NCBI GenBank assembly: GCA_027946555.1
Contig: JAPEVC010000220.1
Span: 1-57,869 of the forward strand
DNA from: Gnomoniopsis sp. IMI 355080
Lineage: Eukaryota > Ascomycota > Sordariomycetes > Diaporthales > Gnomoniaceae
Direction of reading: 5' to 3'
Length of the DNA: 57,869 nt
This document shows positions 21,701-33,531 of this stretch, piece after piece; positions within the stretch are counted from its first letter, which is position 1; each line of letters starts with the position of its first letter. A program made the position numbers and the translations under genes. The notes below the pieces were generated by a model, which saw only the letters and a program-made list of their open reading frames with translations, was not told the DNA's origin and made no database searches.

Positions 21701-24700
21701 CGGGACAAGAGACCCGAGGGTCAAGACTGGGATATCGGCAGCAGACGTTGAACTGGCAGGAGAGCTGACAGTTTGGGAGGCTGAGGAAGAGAACGGGGTG
21801 GGTACCGCAGGGCTGCTTGTGGGCAATGACGACGAGCTAGTTGTTGGCAAGATGTTCAAATCGATGTTGATAAGGACAGTAGCACTTGTAGAGTCCAGAA
21901 TGGAAAATGAAATCACAGGAATGTCCGGCAGCGCTATCGAAGGCGCTGTACCGGAAAACACCACATCGTTCCCGAGAGTTGTAGTTGTCACAAAGTCAGG
22001 CGTCACAGGAGTATCAAGGATGGATACAACGCTGTTTCCAGTGGCATCTTGGATCACATCGGCAGCGTCGATGGTGAATGGCTGACCAGCGTCGACAGGT
22101 ACCGTAATGACGAACGGGGTAGTTGCTGGCAAGATGATGAGGTCGATGTTAATAAGGACAGTGGCACCTATGGAATCCAGAATAGAAAACGAAATCACAG
22201 GAATACCCGGCAGCACTGTCGAAGGCGCTGTACCGGAAAATATCAAGTCATTCGTTGTGGTGGAAATTGTCACAAAGGTTGGCGTGACAGGAGCATCAAG
22301 GAACGACACGACGCCATTTCCAAGAGCCCCTTGAATCACATCGGCAGCGTCGATTGAGAATGGCTGACCAGCAACGACAGGCAACGTAATGACGAATGGT
22401 GTCAAAGAAGGGATGCTGATCGCAGATGTGGACGTGCTGACGCCCACCGGGGTAGTTGCAAGTCCCACGCTGGAGGAGCTTGCGATGGACTGTGAGATGA
22501 CCAAGTTGGCAAAGATGTTCAACGTCGCCCCAGATGCATCCAGCCCTTGGATAAAGACAACGACGGTGCCAGGCAGTGCGTCTGTGGGTACGGTGCCAAC
22601 CAGGTGATAGTCACCGTCGGCTTCCAGGATGGGGGCGGTAATCCAATCCACCACGGGTGTCACTGAGAATGAGCCCAGCACGAGGCTCAAGGCGCCGAAA
22701 ATTTCACTGGTCTGAGACAGATCCACGTCAAAGTCTTCGCCCGGAACAAGATTAATATCAGTGCTGAAAGACGTAACGGCGGTCGAGCTAGTGGATGGGG
22801 CGCTGGGAAGGGTGCTTGACGGTAGGATCGGTGGAGGCGTCGTAGGACCCGAAGGGATGGGTGTGGCCGATGGAACCCCCGAGGATGACGAGGAGACCGG
22901 CGCAATGTTGAACGTCACAATAATCGAGTAGATATCTCCGGAAGTCGTTGAGACGAGCTCATAGGCTGTGACCTCGCTCACTTCGCTCAAATCCAGATCT
23001 GCAGGTACTGTTCCGACAAGTGTGAAGGCATCTGTGCCTACAGTGATCCAGTCCACGTTGGGCGCGGTGCCAAGGTCGATAACAACATCGGTCGAGCTTG
23101 TGAAGAGTGCCGTGAGATCGATATCGAAGGACTGGCCAACGTAGACTGTCACTGTTGTCGTGACTGGCGATGGTATGCTCGTGGTAGTGGCAGGAGCAGA
23201 TGAGGTGGACGCGGCAGGAATTGTCAGACTAGGGATAGTGACCGGAGGGGGACCGGCTACGATGGTAAGGACCAGCGGCGACTTGTACGTTATTCCGCCC
23301 GAGCCCAGGACTGTCAAGGTAACGTCGACGTTGCCTAGGGGATAATCCGTAGGGACAGTTCCGACCAAGTCAGCCAGGTCGCTGCCACCAAGGGCAACGC
23401 TGATCCAATCGACGACAGGATCGGTGAGGAGGCTCTGGACAACATCGCCCACCTGGTTGATCAATGGCGTCAGGTCTATATCGAAAGTCTGCCCCTGCTC
23501 CAACGTAAAGACCACAGGAGTAGGTGTCGGCACTAAGGCGGTGCTTGAGGCTGGTGCAGGCGTTGGTCCGGTTAAGCTGGCCGAGGATGAAATTGTTTGT
23601 TGGGTGACGACAAGAACAAAGTTCAGCGTGTATGATACACTCGCCTGACCTTGGCCGATCACGGGGACGTTCACAATGATGTTTCCGAGAGGATAGTCTG
23701 CAGGCACAGTTCCATGAATATCATAGAATAGTGCACCAGTGACAGCATCAGTGAGGTCGAATAGTCCGACAAATGACAGATCGGTGGGTACCGTCAGAGG
23801 TGGTTGTGGTATATCCAAGGCGTTTGCGAGATAATCTACCAGGTCAATTTCGTAATACTCGCCCTGTACGACGTTGATTACAATAGGCGTCGACGTTGTG
23901 ATTGGCGCTATGCTTGTAGCGGAGCCAACGATTGGAATCGAAGCTGAAGGCAATGTTACCGGAACCGATGCAGAGCCAACGGCTGGAATCGAAGCTGAAG
24001 GCAGTGTTACCGGAACCGATGCAGAGCCAACGGCTGGAATCGAAGTTGGAGGCACTGTTGCCGAAACCGGAGCAGAAGGGCCAACGATTACCAGGAAAAG
24101 GTCGTACGTCAAGACTAGTGAGCCAGCAACGTTGACGGTGAACACCACATTAACGTTGACACCTGGCGTCCATGTCGCCGGCACGTTGATAGAAAGAATG
24201 TTGTTGCTTGGATTAGGAAGTGTGATCCAATCTACTGCTGGCGTGGTGGTGAAGCTCGCCACGGTACCAAGTAAACTGAACAACGTTCCCAAATCCACAT
24301 TGATTGACTCTCCGACCTCCAGAGTCAGACTGGCTGTGGGAGTGGATGGCGCCACACCCGAACTGCTGCTGATTCCCGGGACGATCTGAGTGGCAGGGAC
24401 CGACGAGACTGGGGGAGGTATAGAGATTCCGGGCACGGATGCGCTCACTCCAGCGGGCAAGGAAGCGCTCACTCCCGCGGGCGGGGAGGCACTCACTCCC
24501 GCGGGCAAGGAGGCACTCACTCCAGCGGACACGGAAGCGCTCACGCCGACATCTATACACAAGTTTGCTGCAAGGTTCTTAGTATCCTATCACTTCTTCG
24601 CACAAAGTAGGGCATAACAAACCTTGTACAACTACCACGTCGACAGTAGTACAGCCAGCTGGAGGACCAGCTGCGGTGAACGTGGCATACAAAATGTCGT

Positions 24701-25525
24701 TCAGTAGGCAGAAGACCGCCTGTCCATTGTAGAACGCGGCATTGGACCAGACCAAGATTCCATTGACAATCTCGAAGTCAGTTGTGATCGATCCGACTAC
24801 TGGATTGTTCAGAGCGACTGGCTGCAGATCTGCATTCGCGGATACCAGAACGCCAGTGTCAGCGTCCATCAACTCGCCACTGCCTACCATATATTCGCTT
24901 GCCAGGGCACACGAGCTCGTATTTCCTCCTGCAGCAAGGTAACCAAAACCGCTTGCGCTGAGATCTGTTTGTCGTTTACCAAGCCCCTGATTCGATAGTC
25001 GTTTACGCAACGTTGGGTTAGTCACTGGGACTCCAGTGGCAGTAGGCAGTATAAGGCTGAGGACAACCATTTCTGCCCCGACAATTGTCGCTGTTGGTAT
25101 GGGAGAGGGGGTTGCCGTCACTTGTCCAGGTAAAGTGGTGGGGGCGAGCCCACCCGTGATAGTGACCCCTGGCTCGCCGGGGGTAAGAGTAACAGCTCCA
25201 GGAGTTCCAGAATTGCCTGGTACTATCACTACAGGAGTTCCAGAGTTGCCTGGTACTATCACTGCAGGAGTCCCAGAGTTACCTGGTACTATCACTGCTT
25301 CCGTTAGTCATGGTGTGGCTTCTGTACGAGCGCACAGAGTGAGTTCTTACAAGAGCCACTAGGGCCAACGGTGGCCGTAGTCAAGTAAGTGGTTGTATAA
25401 GTATAGCACACTGATATAGCGCTGTCGTCGAGGTTTTGGCGCTTCAGGTCAGACACATCGCCACGAGGGGCGAGGTGCCGACATGAGCCCAGAAAGGGTA
25501 GTAAGAACAAAATTGCCGCCCTCAT
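18743..25525 (-). CDS. Giant secreted adhesin-like protein, DUF7908 plus repeated cadherin-like modules
   Basis: Three exons (25525-25351, 25294-24623, 24567-18743) give 2,223 residues; the last exon alone is 5,825 bases. Exon 1 encodes a signal peptide (MRAAILFLLPFLGSC). Exon 2 has three 11-residue repeats (VIVPGNSGTP-), a Kex2-like LGKRQ site, then a DUF7908 domain (FGYLAAGGNTSSC, LVWSNAAFYNGQAVFCLL). Exon 3 has GVSASxPA repeats followed by about 14 modules of 80-130 residues with the pattern xGQxFDIDLxxL...DWI...VGTVPxDYPLG...Y, resembling dystroglycan-type cadherin-like folds, separated by Ser/Thr/Pro-rich linkers. Modules 12 and 13 add cysteines. The C-terminus is Ser/Thr-rich with no hydrophobic GPI tail, so it is probably secreted or bound to the wall non-covalently. 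Role in adhesion or surface structure is inference. The exon 2 start may be three bases earlier (AAG acceptor). Confidence 0.88.
21840..22400 (-). repeat. Two near-identical 282-base modules inside the adhesin gene
   Basis: Adjacent copies encode the modules around AGQPFSIDAADVIQ and AGQPFTIDAADVIQ. The shared stretch ggctgaccagc recurs 282 bases (94 codons) apart, and the DNA matches closely through most of the unit, unlike the other modules, so this is a recent tandem duplication. Confidence 0.8.
23922..24074 (-). repeat. Three 51-base tandem repeats in the adhesin linker
   Basis: Units start at 23922, 23973 and 24024. Each encodes 17 residues (reading SIPAVGSASVPVTLPSA-like) in a Ser/Pro/Val-rich linker near the N-terminus of the long exon. 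The third copy is more diverged. Confidence 0.88.
24441..24545 (-). repeat. 24-base tandem repeats (GVSASxPA) in the adhesin
   Basis: Four full copies start at 24441, 24465, 24489 and 24513, plus a partial fifth, encoding an eight-residue GVSASxPA unit at the beginning of the long exon, right after the DUF7908 domain. Confidence 0.9.
25201..25296 (-). repeat. 33-base tandem repeats (VIVPGNSGTPx) in the adhesin
   Basis: Three copies at 25201, 25234 and 25267 encode an 11-residue unit at the very start of exon 2. The third copy runs up to the splice acceptor. Confidence 0.9.
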
Positions 25526-26892
25526 GATGGGCTACGATACCCTGAGTGCTGAAAGAATGACAAAGGTTGGATAAGGTGAAAGATCCTCGGATAGTACTCC
25601 TGGACGAGTGGCTGGCTCGAAGGGCTTTATTCGCCAGTGCTTCCCAAGGGGCCAAGAGCCCCCACTTGCGCATCCAGGGCATATCCGGCGCGTCAGGTAT
25701 GCAGTTTGACTTTTCACGTAGATCTTCATCAGAATTCCCATCTCACTTGAAATGCGACTCTTATGGAATGCCAAAATGTTCGTGAACTGGTGGTTCCACA
25801 GACGCAACATTCCTCGACAGCCTGGAGTGGGGCTGTCTCCCTCGTTAAAAGTCTTGTAAAAAGAAAGATGATGCTAATTCAATCCAAACGTGACGCAGAA
25901 GATCAATGTGAGATTGGCTGATGGGAAGGGCAGCTAAGAATGTAGACACCGATTTTGAGTCAGCTGTGGGGCGTCTGGAATGGTAATTCCTACTTTCCCA
26001 TGTTTGCCAAATGGCATCCAGAACATTGTCCATTACCTAGGTATGTGGTGGCGCCACGTACGAGCCGAACACCAACGTGGCATTGAAACAGACGCGGCAA
26101 GAAGATAACAAACCTGGCTCAAACTCAGCTGAATTCGATCATGAACAATCGCCATAGCTGAAGCCAAGAAAATGATAAGAGATGCTCATCACCTCACTGA
26201 GGATCATCCTTTCATCTGGTGTCCTCGCAAGGCTCGTCTCACGAGCTTGCTTCACATTGCCAGTCCACTGCCGTCTTCTGCATCGCAAACCACGGTCACA
26301 GGCGGCAAACATCAGGCACCCTGACATTGAGAAGGAAGGGAAAGAACATGGGTCATCCGAGGGCTCCCTTGGTGATCAAGACTGATTTTGTGCCGAGCTC
26401 GTTGACTTGGTGCACGAGGAGTTGCCTTGTGGATCTCTGAGCTTGCCAATCTCGGTCCCGTGAAATGCTCAGGAACACAACATGCTCCGGCGGAAAGTCA
26501 TTGAAAAGGCTTGTACCTGTGTATGTCAAGAGCCAGTCCCAGCCGCGGCTCTCTCCACGCACGCGGGCGGGAGTCTCCGCAGCCCGGAGCGGGTGCCTTG
26601 CCGTCCCCTCAGGCGGGCCAGGGAGATGCCGCGCGCAAAGTAGCACGTCATTCATTGGCTGCAGCATACCCCTCAGTATGGATCATCGACAGAAGGGCGC
26701 GCCCAGCGGACAGAGCCCCATCGCCGTCAGGTGTCGCACTCACAGAGTCGCTTGTGAATAAATTAGGATCACGCTGCACTTTGGTGTGTTGCGCGTCACC
26801 AACTGATGCCCAGCGCTCTGATATGCAAAGCACAAGCAGTTTTTCACAGTACATTTGTCAAGCAACGTCTCGGTACCACTCGTGTACGCACA
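25526..26892. other. Intergenic, divergent promoters
   Basis: Lies between the 5' ends of the adhesin (-) and the GFA protein (+). Frames on both strands around 26350-26900 are GC-rich but not recognisable. One perfect TACCTAGGTA motif at 26034. Nothing else seen. Confidence 0.45.
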
Positions 26893-27547
26893 ATGAGAGT
26901 ATCATGCCAATGCGGCAGTGTCAACTTTGACACGCCTCAATCCAAGCCGCTCGCCTTGTATCACTGCCATTGCACTCAGTGTCAAAAGCAGTCGGCGTCA
27001 GCATTCGGAACTTCCGCAATTTTCCCCGCCGAGGGCATTTTCCCTCTCTCGCCGGACCTCCAGTCAAAGCTCAGGGTGTGGACACGTCCGACGAAGGAGG
27101 GTAGGACAACGGACGGGTACTTTTGCAATATTTGCGGTGTTCGTGTACTGCATCGTAAAAGGAACGCGGATGGTTCGGAGACGTCAAATGTACGCAAGTC
27201 TGGGCCACAATGGTATTAATTCATCCTGCCATTCCCCCCCCCCCCGCCTCTTTGAACCTTTGCCTAGGTATGATGAGTAGTAGATTGGTATGAGTTTGGA
27301 GGTGATATGATCTCAGCAGCCAAGGTCATCGCTACACTTGAAAGTCCCTTTGTTTTGGGCAATTGCTGACTTCCCCACTGTAAAGGTGAGCGTCAAGGGT
27401 GGACTAGTCGACGGCTTGGACTGGAGTCAGGGCGAGCATATTTTCACCGACACGGCCGTCTTCCCCATTCCGCCTGGGGCGATTAGATGGGAAGGGACGC
27501 CCGCGTCTTTCGGAAAGGAAAAGTCGTCCGAGACTCCAAACGAATGA
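26893..27547 (+). CDS. GFA-domain (CENP-V/GFA) zinc protein
   Basis: Member of the GFA-like superfamily, named after glutathione-dependent formaldehyde-activating enzyme; most fungal members have no proven reaction. Exons 26893-27189 and 27386-27547 give 152 residues, the normal size. Zinc ligands are visible as CQCGSVNF near the N-terminus, HCHCTQCQK, and FCNICGVRVLH. Exon 2 starts VSVKGGLVDGLDWS, the expected strand after the last Cys pair. The intron (GTACGC donor) contains a 12-C run; its acceptor is GTAAAG, weaker than usual but the only one that restores the family sequence in phase. The start ATG begins directly before the first Cys motif. A distant relative is encoded at 56209-56882. 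Confidence 0.87.
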
Positions 27548-29239
27548 GAAGGCCGGTGTGATAGGTGACGAGAGCAGCTAAAGAAGGACAGAAGGTTGGC
27601 GAAGAATTGGCTTTAAAGGTACCCCTATCTTTGCTCTCAAATGATCAGTGAATGTCTTCGAGTGTCTTCGAGCGCTTGCTGCTTCTGCGAGCTAGCCAGC
27701 TGTCTGGTCGACAACTTCGACCACCAAGCTAGCCGACATATTCGTCCGTGAGGGTCGGAAGTTTTGCGCCGAACGTGCCACGAGTGTCCCTGGAATTGGT
27801 ACCAGACTCAGCTGTTCTGCCAAAATCAGCTTGTCTCTGGCGTCGCACGCGTGCTGGCGTGTTTGTGCCTTTCGCTAGGCTAACATTGCCGGCCTCGACA
27901 TTGTGACGTTGGAATCGGAATGTTGTCTGCGTAATTGACTCTGCCTTGACTGCCTAATCAGGCTCGATAAGATTGCTGGAACGGCCTCCCGTGCTTGGTA
28001 GTGCGGCTCCGAACGGGTCTTCACAAGACGGTGTCGTGGTAGAATTTCGTGAATGATCGCAGGGCGAGCATGGAGTATAAGCTCGTGGCCAGGGGATTTG
28101 CGAGAGCAGGTGTTACACACAGTAGGAGAAGTGCGGTCGCTGGTGACGAGATATTCAATCGAAGTTGTAAGGTTTGGTTGGAGCTTCACAAACAGGACCA
28201 GGAAACCCTTGTAGTTCACTACCCCGGTGTCGGCCTATCACACTTCTGTACAGGGATATGGCCCTTTGCAATGCGCGTGTCAAGTCCGGGCCGAGCCGAT
28301 TTCAACGCCACTAAGACCCTAACCCTGGTACTGGCAGGTGTCACAAATGCTTCACCAGGTACCCAAATACCCAAGTACCTAGGTACATATCTACCTACCC
28401 ACTTATCAAGCACCGTACGTATTTACGTCTTGCCATTCAATATACATATTCATCAATAATATTCAACGAACACATGGTCACCCTGCTAGTGAAATTTAGC
28501 TTAGATCCTTTTATACCGTATAACTAATCTTGGGGCGCCTAGCGAGTCATCTACAAATGCTTTATTGGATCTGTAGTGTGGGTGGCTTCTTGATAGGAGA
28601 TACTGTATCTACCGAGATAGTCATTGATACACAGTCCTACTTGGCTGCGGGCGGCTTCATTACTGTTTACAAATTGATCGAGAACGAAGAATATCGCGTT
28701 CCACTTAAAAAAGGCATGGCAAAACACGGGGTCCAACTAATGCAACTCAGCAGCAGCAGATACGATCTATCTTGACACTTCAAAGTCAAGGACCGGCTCC
28801 ACCGGGTAATTCCACCGGTTACTCCAACATCGCTGCCGGACTCAGCGGATAAGGCGGGCACGCGGGCACAAAGTGGCTTGGCCCTGGCTTTTATGCCTCG
28901 CTTCCGTGATCTTTCAACTTTGTGTTAGCGACAGGAGTCAAGGCAGCACCCTGGAAATCCAAATAGTGGAGCTCGTCTGCTTATCATTTGACGAGTGTGA
29001 CCCTTTTCGGCCTTTCCTAGTCCTCGTGGGACCAATCAGCCTTGTCAGAATTGTAATGGGCAGCACATCTGAAGTCAAGGCAGCGTGGATGGGTATGCAG
29101 CCCTGAAAATCAAAAAGACCTCCTCAAATCTCTTATATGCGACGTCGGAAGCCCATTTCTTGCTTGGTCCACGCAAGCTGTGTATTCTTTTGTGGTGCAG
29201 TGGATTGCCTTTCAAGACCTGCCCGCTTCCATCCTTACC
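27548..29239. other. Intergenic, 1.7 kb
   Basis: No gene recognised. A plus-strand frame at 28049-28459 has no domain and runs through a TACCTAGGTA motif (28376), so it is probably chance. The last few hundred bases are the promoter and leader of the MFS gene. Confidence 0.45.
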
Positions 29240-30799
29240 ATGTCTTCTCCTCCCAACATCGACAATGTCGACAAGAACACCAAGATGCCAGAGGAACAAA
29301 CTATCGCGAGGATCGATTCCTCAGAGATGGCTACCGAAGTCATTGATATAGATGCGGCCTATCTTACAAGCAGCAAGTCCACAAAGTTCTATCGTGGCGT
29401 TCTATTTCAGATGATCCTCTTGTGAGTCAATTTCGCTTGATATCTGAATTTTGCATCCGCGAATGCTTTATTATGATATTGGATGCTAACTACATGACGA
29501 TATAGCGGCGCAATATCCTTCGTTGGTCCAGCCATGTCCGATGCCATCTCGAATCTAGGTGGTGGTGGTCTTTCCTCACCATACCTAAGTAACCTGGCCA
29601 ACGCCTTGAACTATGCTGCCGGCTGTATGGTGACACTTATCGGCGGTCCTCTCATCAACAAGATCGGCATCAAATGGAGCTGCATGATCGCAGCCGTGAC
29701 TTTCCCCTTGGACGGATCCAGCTACTACGTCAGCGCGAGGTACGGTGTCAACTGGTATCTGCTCTTCTCAAAGATCCTAGGTGGCTTCACGAGTGGGTTT
29801 CTCTACGTGGGCGAAACAACTGCTATGCTCTCTTATCCAAACCAGGATGACAGAGGCTTCTACCTGGGTATCTGGTCCGCCATGCGCAACTCGGGCAGTG
29901 TCATTGGCGGCGCCATCAACTTTGCGTCCAACTACTCCCTGACCTCGGCTGGTGGAATCTCGTGGGCCACCTACATCATCTTCGTCGCCTTCGAGTGCAC
30001 AGGAGTAATTTGGGCCTTCCTTCTCTCGCCCACCGGGCGCGTCCGCCGGAAGGACGGGACCAGGGTGCCGACCAGCGACAAGGTGACTTGGAGCGAAGAG
30101 TTCCGTGCTCTCTGGATGCATGCCCAGCGACCAAAGACCTGGCTTGTGTTCGTCCCGGCCTTTTACTCGTTTTTCTACGGAGGCACCATGGGTACATATT
30201 TGTCCCTTCACTTTTCCGTCCGGTCGCGCGCAATGTCAACCCTGATCATGCCTATTATCACCATCGTCATGGTCATTGCCTACGGACGCCTCCTCGATAT
30301 GAGAAGGTGGTCCCAGTCGAGCCGAGCGTGGATCGCTTTCATCCTCTGGGTGGTACCACAGATCGGCTGCTTCATCTGGATCGGCATCGAGTACCACAAA
30401 TTCGGAACGGCCACGACGGCCCTGGACTATGTGCTTGACGGCAAGCGGTGGGCTGAGGCTTATGTGCCCTACCTGATCATTTTCACCACAGGATACTGGA
30501 CGCAGCTTTCACTCTACTGGATCCTTGGCACATTCTCCACAGATGTCAAGTCCAGTGCACGGACAGGTGGCCTGTTTCGCGCATTCGAGACAGCTGGCCA
30601 GGCTGTGTCGTATGCGATCAACTCGAATGCGGGCGATGCACGCACGCCGTTCTATGTCAACTGCGCGGTACTAGCGCTTGCAATCCCATGCATGGTGGGC
30701 TTGATCCGGATGGTGCCGGAAGCGCCTGCGATTATTGATATTGACGCCGTGGAAGTTCCGGCGGAGGATAGAGATAAGAAGGTAGTTGATCAGGCATGA
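29240..30799 (+). CDS. Unc-93-like major facilitator transporter
   Basis: Polytopic membrane protein of the Unc-93/DUF895 branch of the MFS. Exons 29240-29421 and 29506-30799 give 491 residues. The hydrophilic N-terminus is acidic; exon 2 begins in the first membrane helix with FGAISFVGPAMSDAISNLGGGG. About eleven hydrophobic helices can be counted, with the Unc-93 signatures LGGFTSGFLYVGETTAML, YLGIWSAMRNSGSVIGGAIN and a late GGLFRAFETAGQAVSYAIN. The intron has a perfect GCTAAC branch point and GTGAGT donor. Substrate is unknown: fungal relatives are common near secreted or metabolic genes but few are characterised. The start ATG was taken as the first in frame with a good context (ACCATG). 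Plasma membrane or endomembrane location is inferred. Confidence 0.93.
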
Positions 30800-31774
30800 T
30801 TCGGGATCATTGGGCTCTATCCGTGCAAAGAGAGAGAGAGTGGGTGTGTTTGTGTGTTGATAAGCAGTTGAGTCTTGACCGCTTGTGAGCAATAGCACGA
30901 ATTTCAGACCCTTTGCTTCAGTTTCATTGGCTCACATCAATTACATGCGACATCCTGACAGCCGTGGCCAAATTGACTAGTCAGCAGAACGTTTTGACTG
31001 TGATTCTATCCATGGATCCCCTGGGCTGACTGTAGCCTGCCCAGCACAGTCCATGGCGGTCTTGGTCTTCTCTTCATTTTGATTATTCGCCTACGTAACT
31101 AATAGCCTGACTTTGATCCAGATCAATCTATCAGCCTCGGCTTGCTCGGTGGCTGACGAAGCCGCACCAAGTCTTATCAGATCCAGGGTTCCGGCAGCCG
31201 GTCAGCCCGGTACGGGACATGTTGACCCACATGGCCGAGTCGGGCCAAAAGCCCCTGAGCCTACTCACAATTTTGTTTGAGAAGTCAGAAACGCATTCCG
31301 GTTTCGCGGCCCGGCGACGATATCTCATCAGGAATGTCCGATCATGCGTCATGAGAGCCAATGAGGCCATCGTCGTTCCATAGCGCCATCGCACTAGCAA
31401 GTTCCGTGGGCAGTCAGGAGGAGCAGTGACCACCGACCACAATTCCATTGTGTGCAGAGGCGAGGCGAGGCGCAGCGAGGCTTCGGGGAAAGCCGACATC
31501 CTTTCCCCGGGGACACCTGCCCCGTGCTTGCGCAAGCTTACTTATATCGTCGACCGCTCGGCCAGCCAAGGTGGAAATGTTTAATCCATAAATCCCTGGT
31601 GTTTTGTTTCTTGTATTAGAAAGCAACCTACTCAGTGTCTTTACTCAGCCGCAAGCAAAGAATTGGAGATTATACGCCTTGCTACGTGGCCTCAATCACT
31701 GGTCGCCGTCCACACATTTCAGTCGACAAGAGCCATCTCAAACTTCGAGGGCAATATTGAGGAAATTCAACAAA
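30800..31774. other. Intergenic between MFS and FAD oxidoreductase
   Basis: Same-strand spacer holding the MFS 3' end and the promoter of the FAD enzyme. A short GAGAGAGAGAG run at about 30830 is the only low-complexity tract. No gene. Confidence 0.45.
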
Positions 31775-33531
31775 ATGGTTCTGCCAGTCGACAATCCAAC
31801 AAAGGCTTACTGGATTGAGGCCGCCGGGTCGCCGCTCCGGGATTTCCAGTCAACACCGAAATTGCCGAAAGAAACTGATATTGTCATTGTTGGGAGTGGC
31901 TACGCCGGAACCACAAGTGCATACTGGATTCACAAGGTTGGCTCCCTTCACATCTTGCACATCAGCACCAAGGCTTATTTATCAATGTAACAGCACACCG
32001 AAAGACATGGCACCACTCCCCAAATGCTGATGCTTGAGGCACGTGATATCTGTGGAGGTGCAACAGGCAGAAATGGTAAGGCCACCCTTTAGGAAAAACC
32101 CAAACCGTCAAGCGAGAGTAAAGCGCAAAGAAAATACAGCTGACCATCTTCAGGCGGCCAACTTCGTCCACATGCGTACTCGCGATACAGATCATGGTCG
32201 AGCCGCTTTGGAGCCGATGGTGCCTTGGCACTCATCAAGCATGAGATGGCTCACCTTGACGCATTCAAGGAGCTCCTTACAGAGGAAGGGCTGGCTGAGG
32301 AAGTGTCACTGAAGTTTGGTGAGACCTTCGACGCTGGCATGACAGAGGAGTCGTGGCGGTCACTTAAGAGCGAATACGAGGCCTTTGTCAAAGATCACGG
32401 CAAGGATGGTGAGGTGATTCGTGATTGTCGGCTCATTGAGGACCCAAAAGAGGCGGAAGAATTCACACAGATGAAGGGTTGCTTGGGTGCTGTTGTTCAT
32501 CCCGCTGGACAAGTGTAAGTCTACCGCTCGCAATCATTTTTATTCAGGCGCTGACTTTACTCTGAAAAAGATGGCCGTACAAATTCGTACATGCGATGTT
32601 GCGGAATCTCTTGGCGACGAGCAAACTCAATTTGCAGGCAAATACACCGGCGTTGGCGGTCTCAGATAAGGACCAAGATGGCTGGATCACCGTGACCACG
32701 CCTCGGGGAACTGTACGCACAAGGACCGTGCTACATGCCACAGTATGTTGCTCCCGAAATCTTATCCTCTCTTTGTTCAACGACCCCCATCCCAAGGCTG
32801 ACATGAAGAATTAGAACGCCTGGGCCTCCCACCTTCTCCCAGAATACGCGAACATCATCCTCCCCTCCGTAAGCACCGTCGGCGCCATCAAAGCCCCCGA
32901 GGGTTTCCTCAGGGCCACCGGCGCACAGCACTGGGGCGGCAACATCTGGAACTACCATCTTCAGTTGCCCCCACCCTACAACACCATCGCCCTCGGCGGC
33001 GCCAAGGCTGTGATCAGCCACTATCCTCGTGATTGGCTGAAGCGCGGCGACGACAACAAACACCTGGCCGGCGTGCCCGAGTACATGGAGACATGGCCAA
33101 CAGATGAAGTTGTCGGCTGGCCAGAGGCCAAGGCAGAGCTCGAACTGCCAGCAGAGGAGGGAGGTGTGTGGACCGGCATCGTAGCGCCCACGGCAGATGC
33201 CTTTCCCTTCGTGGGGCCGGCGCCGGCGCGGGAGGGACATTTCATTGCGGCGGGCTTCGGCGGGCACGGTATGCCGCGCATCTTACTCTCGACGGCCCAT
33301 ATCACGCCCTTGATCCTGGATAGTCTAGGCATCGAGTGGACGGCCCCCGCGCTGGTCAAGTCGTATCCGCCTCTCCCCAAGCCGTTTGTGGTTACGTCGA
33401 AACGCGTTGAGCTGCTGCAGGACTATGATATGACGGCGGAGTACGAAGAGGAGGTGGCGGCGAACGAGGAGGCTGCCAAAATGGACCTGTGTGGCGTGGC
33501 ACACAGACTCGCATGGAAAGCCCAAGTTTGA
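31775..33531 (+). CDS. FAD-dependent amino-acid/amine oxidoreductase (DAO family)
   Basis: Flavoprotein of the D-amino-acid-oxidase-like fold, similar to fungal gamma-glutamylputrescine-oxidase-like proteins. Exons 31775-31936, 31994-32075, 32154-32514, 32571-32742 and 32815-33531 give 497 residues. The dinucleotide-binding loop is DIVIVGSGYAGTTSAY (Gly40, 42, 45). It is followed by LMLEARDICGGATGRNGG, the typical flavin-contacting segment, which only reads correctly after removing introns 1 and 2. The C-terminal half has APTADAFPFVGPAP and AAGFGGHGMPR, the second flavin loop. Expected reaction: oxidation of an amine or amino acid with release of peroxide. The C-terminus looks changed: translation ends after LAWKAQV, yet another frame continues for 20-odd codons with protein-like sequence to 33582. 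Exons otherwise intact. Confidence 0.9.

Noticed and set aside
28049..28459. 136-codon plus-strand frame
   Set aside because: No domain, contains the intergenic TACCTAGGTA motif and no splice or start support.
29777..30239. Minus-strand frames within the MFS gene
   Set aside because: Antisense of the membrane-helix codons; no family similarity.
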